From an uncultured Oscillibacter sp. (GTDB taxonomy: Bacteria > Bacillota_A > Clostridia > Oscillospirales > Oscillospiraceae), in NCBI GenBank assembly GCA_902462475.1, contig CABQCB010000073.1:1-7829 (forward strand): 7,829 nucleotides of DNA, written 5' to 3'. The translations under genes were made by a program, and so were the position numbers. Positions within the stretch are counted from its first letter, which is position 1; the number at the start of each line of letters is the position of its first letter. The notes beneath the pieces were generated by a model that was not told where the DNA came from, searched no databases, and saw only the letters and a program-made list of their open reading frames with translations. Shown in pieces: positions 1-7,658 of this stretch.

Positions 1-1
1 C

Positions 2-3000
2 AATATTTACACCGGCCAGGGGGCGGGTCCCTACCGTAAGGACGGCCAGGGCATGGTGAAAAAAACGCTGAACGAGAATGGTTTTCCAGTCCTGAGAGAC
101 GGTCTCTCCGCCGGGAACAATATCACAGTGTCTGCGGGGAACCAGAACTTGGACTACCTGTTCAGCACGACCAGCGCTCAGGGCAAGGTGGTGTACGAGG
201 ACGCCAAGGGCCTGCTCCAAATCGACGGCGACGGCTACTATTATTATAACGCGTCCCAAGGGCAGACAAAAGAAGCGGGCGGAAGCTATGAAACCGCCAA
301 CTTCGCGGTGCTCGGCCAGGAGAACGGCGTCAACCAGTTTACCCTCTATGACACCTGGGGAGTAAAGGGCGGCAGTAACTCCGCTGACAAAGGGCAGGGG
401 ATGTTCTTTCCCTTTGACGGCGACGCCACACAGGATACGACCACGGACACCGCGCTTCACAATTACTTCGGCATGACCATGACCACCCAGTTCATCCAGC
501 AGTACGGCGGCTACACCCGGCCAGAGGGCGATAGCAACCGCAAGCCCATCACCTATGAGTTCTCCGGCGACGACGACGTGTGGGTGTTCATCGACGGGGT
601 GCTGGTGGCCGACCTGGGGGGCAACCACGACGCGGTGAAGGTGGAGATCGATTTTTCCACGGGCACCGTGAAACTGAGCTGGAAGGATGCAAACAGCCAG
701 GGAAGCGGGCTGGTAGGCGAGTTTAAAGTCAAGAAAACCGCCTATTTTGAGGATATTTTTGCCGGTACCGGAGTAGAGCTTGAATCTGTGGCAGACGGAA
801 CCTCTGCGGATCCGGGACGGCAGGACGCCATGACCCTGGCCGACAACAGCTACCACACGCTCAAGTTCTTCTACCTGGAACGGGGCGGCGCATCCAACAT
901 GTCCATGAAGTTCAACCTGAGTACCATTCCCTCCACAGACGTCGTCAAGGTGGACCAGAACGGCGAGGCGGTGTCCGGCGCGGAATTTGCGCTGTATGCG
1001 GTCAAGGGTGAGCAGTACCCCACCGCCACAGTGGACAACGCTGGTAATGTGAGCTGGAGCGATGGTGGTAGCGCATCTCCTGTCTTGCTGGCGGAAGGGC
1101 GCACCGGGAGCGACGGCGCGCTAACGCTGACCGAGATTGAAGACGGCAGCAGCACGGACAAACCGCTGTCCCTGCAGGCGGTATGGGACGAGCACCAAGG
1201 AACATACGGATACGAGGGAGCCAACGGGCAGCGGCGGCTTAACCTGGTGCTGGTGGAAACCACAATCCCCAATGGCTACCGCTCTAACAGCGGCGGCCAG
1301 TACCAGCTTTACATGCGGGAACTGAACCTGGACAATGCTTATGTGAACAGCCAGAATCAGACGGTCCTTTTGCTGTCCAATGATTACTGGACCACGGGTG
1401 CGTACGCAAATCCAAAGGTGATGGTGCGCTCCGGTATGAGCGTCACACAGAGCAACGGTCAACAAACAGGATCACTGGGGGAAGACGGCGGCACGATGTT
1501 CGCCGTTATGATGCATAAGGGCAGCGACGATCAGTGGCACGTTGTCACCGGAGACCCCATCGAGGGCTGGGTGGAGGACGAAGCCGGCCTCAGCTCGGGC
1601 GGCGGCTCTAATGCGGTTGCAAGCGTGATCCATGCCTTACAAGATAAAACGGTGGATGTGTTCACGCTGAATGGCAGCGGCTCTTATTCCGTCACCATCG
1701 AGAATCTGCCCGGCGATATTGACAGCTACAGCGCGGTTTCCGGCGACAAGGCCACCTATGCCGTGGCGTATTATTACACCACCGGGAAAGTGGCAGACGG
1801 CAGACTGGATAGTAGTGTCACCAGCGAGAACACCTGGCTGGTGGATGATACGGCGTTTGAACGCATTTTTGCCGCCAATCTGTATGTACCCAATATTGAG
1901 AATAAGATCGTGGTCCAGCGGGTAGACGAAGGGGGCAACGCCATCAACGGCGTGACCTACGCGGTGTACGATGCGGGAGAGAATTTCGGAAACATTCCCG
2001 AGGGTATGTCCCTTGAAGCAATCGGTCAGGCAATCCGCAACGCTGGTTTTTCTGACGCGGTCACCTTGGATGGCGATAAGACCATCAACCGGGTTGGAAA
2101 CCAGGTCGAAACCAGTTCGCTGACCAAGGAGACGGATGGCATTACGATGGGCGGCGCGCTGGTGATGTCAGGCGGGCAGTTTGACGTGCAGGACCAGACC
2201 TCCAACTGTTACATTCTGGTGGAACAGTCGGTGGCAAATGCCACCTATGCCAACGGCGGCGGCCAGGCCATCGTCAACGGGTACGCGGACCCGGTCCTGT
2301 TCTATGTGGGCCAGGCGGGCCAAGGCGTATACGCCAACGCGGCAGACAGCGGCGACGGCGTGAGCGTGCTGCGGGGTGTGGGCGCGTTGGTGGAGAGCGT
2401 GACCCAGTTTGCCAATCACAGCCTGGGCGACGATACGCTGGCGCAAATTCAGGCGGAGCTGTATGTCAGGGATGGAACGGACTGGGCAGCGGCGGACAGC
2501 GCTAACACCGGAGGCGGCGTGAGCGAGGGTCAGAATCCCATGAGCCTGATCTACCAAAGAGAAGGTGCGTCCGTCGAATATGTGAATAAGAGCGGCGGAA
2601 GCACCGCCCTGGCCACGAACGCGGGCTGGTCCAAGCTGAAAGTTACCCAGGGAGAGGAGCCTGCGGGCGCGCAGACCTGGACGGACCTGGAGGAGACCGA
2701 GATCACCGACCTGTTCTCCGGCACCGTCATCATCCGCATCGCCGCCGCCAGCACTGGGGACCTGTCGATCACCAAGGAGGTGGATACGGCGGAAAACTCG
2801 GAGGAGGCTCCGGCGGACGATAGCTTTGCATTCACCGTAGAACTGAGCGACCCAGAGAACACCGAGGTAGGCAGTGAAACCGTGCCGGTAGACCTGGCGG
2901 ACGACGCCAGGCAGCTGGGGAGCGTGTCTGGCAAGGGATATTCCTATACAGTAACGGATGAAAGCGGTAATTCTGTGGTGGAGAGCGGCACCATTGCGGT

Positions 3001-6000
3001 ACAAACGAATAACACCATTACCGTGCAAACAACCTCCAACCCATCTCAACTGGTGAAAGCCGGCAGTGAGACGGGCCAGCTCCTGGTTACCCTAAAGGCA
3101 GGACAGACGTTTACCGTAAAAGACCTTCCGGCAGGCACACGGTATACGGTGACCGAGACGGATAAGCCCTGGTATACCGGGAACATGGCGGTGACAGCCA
3201 ACGATGCGGCGGTCACCGGCTCCAATGGGACCTACGAGCTTGCCGCCGGGGTGAACCAAGTGACGGTGACCAATACCTACGAGAAAAACGGCGTGATTTA
3301 CGGCGACGACGAGGGCGAGACCTATCTGAACGTCCATAAGACAGTGACGGGCGAAGGCGGCTGGGCTCTAGCCGACAACGGATTTTCCTTTACGATGACT
3401 GGGGTTCCAAATGATAAAGGTATTGCCCCACCCATGCCCGAGGGAACTCAGGCGGGCAGCGGCAGTACGACGATTACCATTGGAAACGATACGCCGGAAC
3501 ATACAAGCGAGTTCGGAACCATCACCTTTACGGAGGCGGGAACCTATACCTATCTCATCGAAGAAGCCGTTCCAGCTCGTCCGGTCGCCGGAATGACCTA
3601 TGACAAGACGGTGTACCAGTTGACCATTACGGTGACGCAGAGCGGCGGGGGAGGAAAGACCTCCCTTGAAATTGGAGCTGTGACGCTGAAACAGGCGGAG
3701 AAGGTTGAGAGCGGGATAGACTGGGAAAACGCCCGAGATGCGAAGGCAGTCGTCTTTGAAAATTCCTATGCCGCCCCCAGCGGAGTGCTGTACGGCAGCG
3801 CTGCTTTCAAGGTGAGCAAGGATTACGCTGAGGGCGAAGGCCTGGAGGACTACGATGGCCAGGTAAAGTTCACCATCACTGGAATAGGGACGGGCGCGGA
3901 CAGTCAGACCATCGAAGCGCCGCTTCCGAATCCGGCCGAGGTCTCGATTTCCGGGGAAGGCAGCGCGAGCTTTGGCGACATCACCTTTACCCAGGCAGGC
4001 GAATATGTCTATACCATTCAGGAGACGGATCCCAATGTCACGGGGATGGAGTACGACAGGGCCGTATACACGGTGACGGTGAACGTGACGCTGGCAGACG
4101 ACAACAAAACGCTGCATGTGGGAGCGCCCACTTATCAAACGTCTGACGGAGCATACGACTATAACAACGCCGCCGGAATGACATTTACCAACGTTTACAC
4201 CCACCAGGTGGCGGACGGGACGCTGACCATAAGCAAAAAAGTGGAGGGCGGTGGCGCAGGGGAGCTGTTTGGATTTAAACTTGACTTTGGCACTTACAGC
4301 GGCACCCTGCCCTATGTGATTACCGGGGAGGATGGGACCCCGGTGGACAGCGGCACGTTGACCGTTGCCGGTGGAAGCGTCACGAAGGTGCTTCCCGCCG
4401 GAGGGCCTGAAGAGGACCCAGACCCCAGTGAGAGCGCGGACCCAAGTGAGAGCGCAGATCCCAGTGAAGCCCCCGCTGATTCCGGTGAGGCTCCCAGCGC
4501 GGAGCCTACGCCTGCGGCTTCCCCAGATCCTGACCCGGGCGCCGCCCCAGAGCCAGGCCCCAACGGGGAAAACGAGAGCGAGAGCCCCATTGCCCGGGCG
4601 CTTCACGTACTGGCGAGCTTCTTTGCCGGCGGCGGGGAGGACCAGGCGAATTCCGGCGGCCGCTTTGACAGCGAATTGACCTTGTGGCTGGGCCACGGAG
4701 AGTCCATTGCCATCGGCGACGATACCGCAACGCTGCCCGGTGGCACCGTCGTTACGGTAACGGAGACGGAGTGCCAGGGCTATCAATCTACGCATGCTCA
4801 TGGGGTGCAATATAACATCGACGGCGATACAGTCGTGGAGGTTACCAACCGTACCAAGGCCGTGCCCGGCCTGAGCGTGACCAAGCGGGCGGACCGGAGC
4901 AGCATCCAAGTGGGGGAGACCGTGACCTATACCGTCACTGTGAAGAATACCGGCAATACAACTTTAACTGGGATCACCGTCACAGATACGTTTGACGGGG
5001 CGGGACAGATGGACTTCCATCGGTCCGATGCCGTGACAGACAACGGAGACGGTTCCTTTACCATCGCTGCGCTTGCCCCAGGGGCGGAGGTGACGATCAC
5101 GGCTTCCTATACCGCGGTTCCTGCGGACGAGGGTAAGACGCTGTCCAACACTGCCGTAGCTACCGCCGGAGACGGCACTAGGGGTGAGGATACGGAACAT
5201 GTCCCGGTGGACAAGGACGAGCCAATCATCCCGCCTCCGGTGCTCTCAGGCACACTGCGGATTCAAAAGACGGTGAGCGGCACCGGAGCGGACTGGAATG
5301 GTTCCTTCCAGTTCCTCATCACCTTGAGCAGTAAGATCAGCGGCAGTTATGACGGAGTGTGGTTCGACCAGGGCCAGGCTGTGGTCACCATCCAGGCGGG
5401 CCAGACTCTGACCATTACCGGCCTGCCCTATGGGACGCGGTATACCGTTACGGAGTTGGACAGCGGCGCTTATACCGTCACATCGGAAAACGCTGCGGGC
5501 ACCATTGGTACCCCCAACCAAATTGTGTACTTCCACAACCATTTGGACGGGCCCAGCGGCCTGAATACCGAGGACCATTATGCCTACCTCATTGGCTTTA
5601 CGGACGGGACAATCCGGCCGGAGGCCAGCATCACGAGAGCCGAGGTGGCAACGATTTTCTTCCGCCTGCTCACCGATGAGGCTCGGGAACGATACTGGAG
5701 CCAAGCTAACCCATATTCTGATGTGGCGGCGGAGGACTGGTACAACAACGCCATATCCACGCTGACGAACATGGGAATTTTGGAGGGCAAGGGAGACGGA
5801 GCGTTCCACCCCTTGGACACCATTACCAAGGCAGAGTTTGCCACGATTGCAGTGCGGTTCTTCGACCATACGGCGGAGTACCGGGAGGGCACGTTTGTGG
5901 ATGTGGACGCAGCGGTGTGGTATGCTGATTATGTCCAAGCCGCAGCGGACAAGGGCTTGATCGAAGGCAACGGTGCCGGATACTTTGAGCCGATGCGGAA

Positions 6001-6310
6001 CATCACCCGTGCGGAGGCGGCCACCATTGTGAATCGAACGTTGGGACGCAGGCCTCATGAGGATCACCTGCTGCTCTGGGCGGAGATGATCGTGTGGCCG
6101 GACAATGCCAACCGGAACGCCTGGTATTACGAGGCCATGCAGGAGGCCACCAATTCCCATGACTATGTGTGGACCAATGAGGACAGCGAGAGTGTGGAGC
6201 AGTGGACCGAGAAGCTTCCTGAACGGGATTGGGCCGCACTGGAGCAGATTTGGTCCAATGCCAATTCTGCGCCTGGCGGCGAGGTGATGGAGAAAAACAC
6301 CTCCCATTGA
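2..6310 (+). CDS. Giant SLH-anchored surface protein with fibro-slime and pilin-type isopeptide domains (5' partial)
   Basis: Likely a secreted adhesin or stalk held on the cell wall by SLH repeats. The frame is open to the window edge. The first ATG (base 53) is internal, because the residues before it (NIYTGQG...DGQG) fit the start of a fibro-slime domain, so the true start and signal peptide lie upstream. Domains by base: fibro-slime 2-925 (GDDDVWVFIDG at 566-598, FFYLERGG near 866-890); SpaA/Cna-B-like 935-1325 (Lys 947, Glu 1256); unassigned 1326-1890; degenerate SpaA-like 1892-2380; unassigned 2381-2750; DUF7601-like 2756-3285; FctA pilin 3318-3775 (Lys 3338, Glu 3563, Asn 3761) and 3788-4207 (Lys 3818, Glu 4022, Asn 4190); a DUF7601-like domain split by a Pro/Asp/Glu/Ser insert 4208-4855; DUF11 4859-5210; DUF7601-like 5249-5550; three SLH 5561-6045; tail 6046-6307. 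There is no LPXTG motif. Only two cysteines were noticed. The reading frame is certain; domain names rest on motif recognition, and ligand and function are unknown. Confidence 0.93.
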   Translation, partial: NIYTGQGAGPYRKDGQGMVKKTLNENGFPVLRDGLSAGNNITVSAGNQNLDYLFSTTSAQGKVVYEDAKGLLQIDGDGYYYYNASQGQTKEAGGSYETANFAVLGQENGVNQFTLYDTWGVKGGSNSADKGQGMFFPFDGDATQDTTTDTALHNYFGMTMTTQFIQQYGGYTRPEGDSNRKPITYEFSGDDDVWVFIDGVLVADLGGNHDAVKVEIDFSTGTVKLSWKDANSQGSGLVGEFKVKKTAYFEDIFAGTGVELESVADGTSADPGRQDAMTLADNSYHTLKFFYLERGGASNMSMKFNLSTIPSTDVVKVDQNGEAVSGAEFALYAVKGEQYPTATVDNAGNVSWSDGGSASPVLLAEGRTGSDGALTLTEIEDGSSTDKPLSLQAVWDEHQGTYGYEGANGQRRLNLVLVETTIPNGYRSNSGGQYQLYMRELNLDNAYVNSQNQTVLLLSNDYWTTGAYANPKVMVRSGMSVTQSNGQQTGSLGEDGGTMFAVMMHKGSDDQWHVVTGDPIEGWVEDEAGLSSGGGSNAVASVIHALQDKTVDVFTLNGSGSYSVTIENLPGDIDSYSAVSGDKATYAVAYYYTTGKVADGRLDSSVTSENTWLVDDTAFERIFAANLYVPNIENKIVVQRVDEGGNAINGVTYAVYDAGENFGNIPEGMSLEAIGQAIRNAGFSDAVTLDGDKTINRVGNQVETSSLTKETDGITMGGALVMSGGQFDVQDQTSNCYILVEQSVANATYANGGGQAIVNGYADPVLFYVGQAGQGVYANAADSGDGVSVLRGVGALVESVTQFANHSLGDDTLAQIQAELYVRDGTDWAAADSANTGGGVSEGQNPMSLIYQREGASVEYVNKSGGSTALATNAGWSKLKVTQGEEPAGAQTWTDLEETEITDLFSGTVIIRIAAASTGDLSITKEVDTAENSEEAPADDSFAFTVELSDPENTEVGSETVPVDLADDARQLGSVSGKGYSYTVTDESGNSVVESGTIAVQTNNTITVQTTSNPSQLVKAGSETGQLLVTLKAGQTFTVKDLPAGTRYTVTETDKPWYTGNMAVTANDAAVTGSNGTYELAAGVNQVTVTNTYEKNGVIYGDDEGETYLNVHKTVTGEGGWALADNGFSFTMTGVPNDKGIAPPMPEGTQAGSGSTTITIGNDTPEHTSEFGTITFTEAGTYTYLIEEAVPARPVAGMTYDKTVYQLTITVTQSGGGGKTSLEIGAVTLKQAEKVESGIDWENARDAKAVVFENSYAAPSGVLYGSAAFKVSKDYAEGEGLEDYDGQVKFTITGIGTGADSQTIEAPLPNPAEVSISGEGSASFGDITFTQAGEYVYTIQETDPNVTGMEYDRAVYTVTVNVTLADDNKTLHVGAPTYQTSDGAYDYNNAAGMTFTNVYTHQVADGTLTISKKVEGGGAGELFGFKLDFGTYSGTLPYVITGEDGTPVDSGTLTVAGGSVTKVLPAGGPEEDPDPSESADPSESADPSEAPADSGEAPSAEPTPAASPDPDPGAAPEPGPNGENESESPIARALHVLASFFAGGGEDQANSGGRFDSELTLWLGHGESIAIGDDTATLPGGTVVTVTETECQGYQSTHAHGVQYNIDGDTVVEVTNRTKAVPGLSVTKRADRSSIQVGETVTYTVTVKNTGNTTLTGITVTDTFDGAGQMDFHRSDAVTDNGDGSFTIAALAPGAEVTITASYTAVPADEGKTLSNTAVATAGDGTRGEDTEHVPVDKDEPIIPPPVLSGTLRIQKTVSGTGADWNGSFQFLITLSSKISGSYDGVWFDQGQAVVTIQAGQTLTITGLPYGTRYTVTELDSGAYTVTSENAAGTIGTPNQIVYFHNHLDGPSGLNTEDHYAYLIGFTDGTIRPEASITRAEVATIFFRLLTDEARERYWSQANPYSDVAAEDWYNNAISTLTNMGILEGKGDGAFHPLDTITKAEFATIAVRFFDHTAEYREGTFVDVDAAVWYADYVQAAADKGLIEGNGAGYFEPMRNITRAEAATIVNRTLGRRPHEDHLLLWAEMIVWPDNANRNAWYYEAMQEATNSHDYVWTNEDSESVEQWTEKLPERDWAALEQIWSNANSAPGGEVMEKNTSH
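3318..4207 (+). other. Tandem FctA/Spy0128-type pilin domains within the giant protein
   Basis: Two successive domains share the pattern of streptococcal FctA major pilin domains. Each has a first strand with a Lys (LNVHKTVTG, FKVSKDYAEG), then F-x-F/I-T-x-T-G, then GxITFTxAGxYxYxIxE, a (G)MxYD(R/K)xVYxxTxxVT strand, and a last strand ending in F-x-N-x-Y (VFENSY, TFTNVY). Lys, catalytic Glu and terminal Asn are all present in both, so spontaneous intramolecular Lys-Asn isopeptide bonds are expected. The DNA copies have diverged, so this is an old duplication or a mix of family members rather than a recent repeat. Confidence 0.8.
4421..4471 (+). repeat. Short 18-bp tandem repeat encoding Asp-Pro-Ser-Glu-Ser-Ala
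   Basis: Two full 18-bp units (4421-4438 and 4439-4456) and a third truncated one (4457-4471) encode DPSESA DPSESA DPSEA. The units differ at synonymous third positions (ccc/cca, gcg/gca, gac/gat), so the repeat is not freshly copied. It opens the acidic, proline-rich insert of the giant surface protein. Changes in unit number would keep the reading frame. Confidence 0.8.
5561..6045 (+). other. Three SLH repeats, cell-wall anchoring module
   Basis: Three consecutive S-layer homology repeats end the folded part of the giant protein. Each carries the family motif TRAE/TKAE: ITRAE with Thr at 5633, ITKAE with Thr at 5825, and ITRAE with Thr at 6005. Repeats 1 and 2 have GxTDGTIRP- or GDGAFHP-like strands before the motif; repeat 3 has GAGYFEP. 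Repeats 2 and 3 begin with the typical F/Y-x-DV...W-Y segments (PYSDVAAEDWY, FVDVDAAVWY). SLH trimers are known to bind pyruvylated secondary cell wall polysaccharide, so this protein is probably non-covalently wall-anchored rather than sortase-linked. Confidence 0.92.
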
Positions 6311-6343
6311 AAGGGGGGGAGCGCTGTAAAGGACACAAACATG

Positions 6344-6383
6344 AAAAAGGACGGTACGGTTTGAACACCGTACCGTCCTTTTT
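6344..6383. terminator. Bidirectional intrinsic terminator between convergent genes
   Basis: Positions 6344-6360 and 6367-6383 form a perfect 17-bp inverted repeat around the 6-nt loop TTGAAC. The GC-rich core (GGACGGTACGGT) is bounded by five A on the left and five T on the right, so either strand gives a stable stem running into a U tract. It lies 33 bp after the stop of the surface-protein gene and about 43 bp beyond the stop of the MalY-like gene on the other strand. That is where a shared terminator for two convergent genes is expected. Confidence 0.92.
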
Positions 6384-6391
6384 CTGCGGTC

Positions 6392-6423
6392 GGAGCCAGG
6401 GAAACTCCGGCTCTCAATTTTTT
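6392..6423 (+). terminator. Possible second, weaker terminator-like hairpin
   Basis: GAGCC (6393-6397) pairs with GGCTC (6409-6413). A few more inner pairs form across a bulged A (GGG with TCC), and a G-T pair extends the base. A run of six T follows at 6418-6423, separated from the stem by four or five bases. The short stem and spacer make it a poor stand-alone terminator. It could act as a back-up to the strong hairpin just upstream for transcripts from the left. Confidence 0.4.
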
Positions 6424-6425
6424 GG

Positions 6426-7631
6426 TCAGGGGTGAAAAACATAGCGGTCCAGCCGCTCCATAGCCTCCTGCACCCGGGACAGGGGCAGAGCCAGGTTCAT
6501 GCGGATGGAGCAGGGACCGTGGAAGGGACGGCCGTCCTGCCAGGCCACGCCCACATCCCAGCCGGCCCGCAGTAGCTGGTCCAGAGTCTTGCCGTTGTCC
6601 CGGCACCAGGCGGTGCAGTCCAGAAACAGCATATAGGTCCCCTGAGGCCGAGCCGCCTGGACACCGGGGAAATGCTGAGCGATGTAGCCTAAGGCATAGT
6701 CCACGTTGCCGGTGAGGACGTGGCGCAGCTCGTCCAGCCACTCGTAGCCCTCCGGCCGGTAGGCGCCGATGAGGGCGTGCATGGACATCACGTTCATGTC
6801 GTTGTAGTGGCACAGGGAAGATTCTCGTTCCACCCGTTCCCGCAGGGCCTTATTGTAGATGATGTGGTAGCTGCCGATCAGCCCGGCCAGGTTAAAGGTC
6901 TTGGAGGGGGCGTACAGGGCCACGGTGCGCATCCGGGCATCCTCGGACACGGACTGGAGAGGAATGTGCTGATAGCCCTCCAGAGTGAGGTCGGACCAGA
7001 TCTCGTCGGAGATGACCATAACGTCGTTGTTCCGATAGATCTCCATGGCCTGTTCCAGCTCCCAGCGCTCCCACACCCGGCCGCAGGGGTTGTGGGGAGA
7101 GCAGAACACGGCGGCATGAATTTGATTCTCCTTGAGCTTTCGGTCCATATCGTCAAAGTCCATCCGCCACACGCCGTTCTCATCCAGCTTCAGGGGGCTG
7201 AGAACGATGCGGTAGCCGTGGCTTTCGATGCTGTTGGTGAAGCCGATGTAGGTGGGGGAGTGGACAAGGACTTTGTCTCCGGCGGAACACAGCACCCCCA
7301 GGGTGCTGATCAGTCCGCCCAGCACGCCGTTTTCATAGCCGATGCACGCCCGAGTCAGGCCAGTGACGTGGTTGCGCGTCTCCTGCCAGCGGATGATGGA
7401 GTTAAAATATTCCTCCGTGGGGGCAAAATAGCCGAAAGCGGGGTGCTGTGCCCGCTGGATCAGGGCTTGGGTGACGGTAGGAACAGTGGGGAAGTTCATG
7501 TCCGCCACCCACATGGGGATAGGGTCAAAACCTTCCTTGGGAGCGCCGGGGGCGGTGCCGTGGCCCAGGGCGTCAATGGCGATGGCGTCCTTGCCTCGGC
7601 GGTCGAGGATACTGGTAAAATCGTATTTCAT
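6426..7631 (-). CDS. MalY/PatB family PLP-dependent C-S lyase / aminotransferase
   Basis: A complete 401-residue fold-type I PLP enzyme, close to the usual 390-400 residues of MalY/PatB proteins. Family members cleave cystathionine or other cysteine S-conjugates to a thiol, pyruvate and ammonia; the substrate here cannot be read from the sequence. Counting from the chosen Met: MWVADMNF (41-48), SPTY with the ring-stacking Tyr at 128, SPHNPCGRVW with Asn 181, VISDEIW with Asp 209, APSKTFNLAG with the PLP Lys 244, and SIRMNLALP with the carboxylate-binding Arg 377. The start was set at ATG 7629-7631 because MKYDF...DRRG is the conserved family N-terminus. A longer GTG start (7695-7697) would place the AAAGGAGG ribosome site inside the coding region; an in-frame GTG at 7644-7646 is the only real rival. 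The family's usual DEIH is DEIW here. It probably shares an mRNA with the upstream acetyltransferase. Cytosolic; no signal peptide is seen. Confidence 0.93.
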   Translation of the reverse strand: MKYDFTSILDRRGKDAIAIDALGHGTAPGAPKEGFDPIPMWVADMNFPTVPTVTQALIQRAQHPAFGYFAPTEEYFNSIIRWQETRNHVTGLTRACIGYENGVLGGLISTLGVLCSAGDKVLVHSPTYIGFTNSIESHGYRIVLSPLKLDENGVWRMDFDDMDRKLKENQIHAAVFCSPHNPCGRVWERWELEQAMEIYRNNDVMVISDEIWSDLTLEGYQHIPLQSVSEDARMRTVALYAPSKTFNLAGLIGSYHIIYNKALRERVERESSLCHYNDMNVMSMHALIGAYRPEGYEWLDELRHVLTGNVDYALGYIAQHFPGVQAARPQGTYMLFLDCTAWCRDNGKTLDQLLRAGWDVGVAWQDGRPFHGPCSIRMNLALPLSRVQEAMERLDRYVFHP

Positions 7632-7637
7632 CTGTAT

Positions 7638-7657
7638 TTGGCGCACGTGCGCGCCAA
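7638..7657 (-). promoter_or_regulatory. Hairpin in the spacer between Shine-Dalgarno and start codon
   Basis: On the minus strand TTGGCGC (7657-7651) and GCGCCAA (7644-7638) form a perfect 7-bp stem with loop GCACGT. The centre GCGCACGTGCGC (7641-7652) is also a 12-bp perfect palindrome, so a DNA-binding dimer site is another reading. One base separates the stem from the Shine-Dalgarno and six separate it from the ATG, giving 7 nt when folded. No T run follows, so it is not an intrinsic terminator. Confidence 0.65.
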
Positions 7658-7658
7658 G

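Noticed and set aside
53..55. ATG at 53 as the true start of the giant gene
   Set aside because: No ribosome site with proper spacing precedes it, the frame is open to base 2, and the residues before it fit the fibro-slime domain. There is also no signal peptide after it.
3649..3665. 6-bp hairpin GGGAGG/CCTCCC inside the giant gene
   Set aside because: It sits within a Gly-rich loop of an FctA domain, lacks a T run, and is what Gly codons next to a Thr-Ser-Leu stretch can produce by chance.
3368..4909. A 513-codon open frame on the minus strand inside the giant gene, and a similar 398-codon one at 5246-6442
   Set aside because: They mirror the GC-biased codons of the real gene. Their translations are rich in Arg, His, Gly and Val with no recognisable domain, while the plus strand encodes clear domain families throughout.
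6313..6319. Run of seven G just after the stop codon as a phase-variation tract
   Set aside because: It lies beyond the stop, so slippage would not change the protein or any visible downstream start.
6341..6364. A 7-codon ORF (MKKDGTV) preceded by AAAGG after the surface-protein gene
   Set aside because: It lies within the left arm and loop of the strong terminator, and the AAAGG match is weak. Chance is the simpler explanation.
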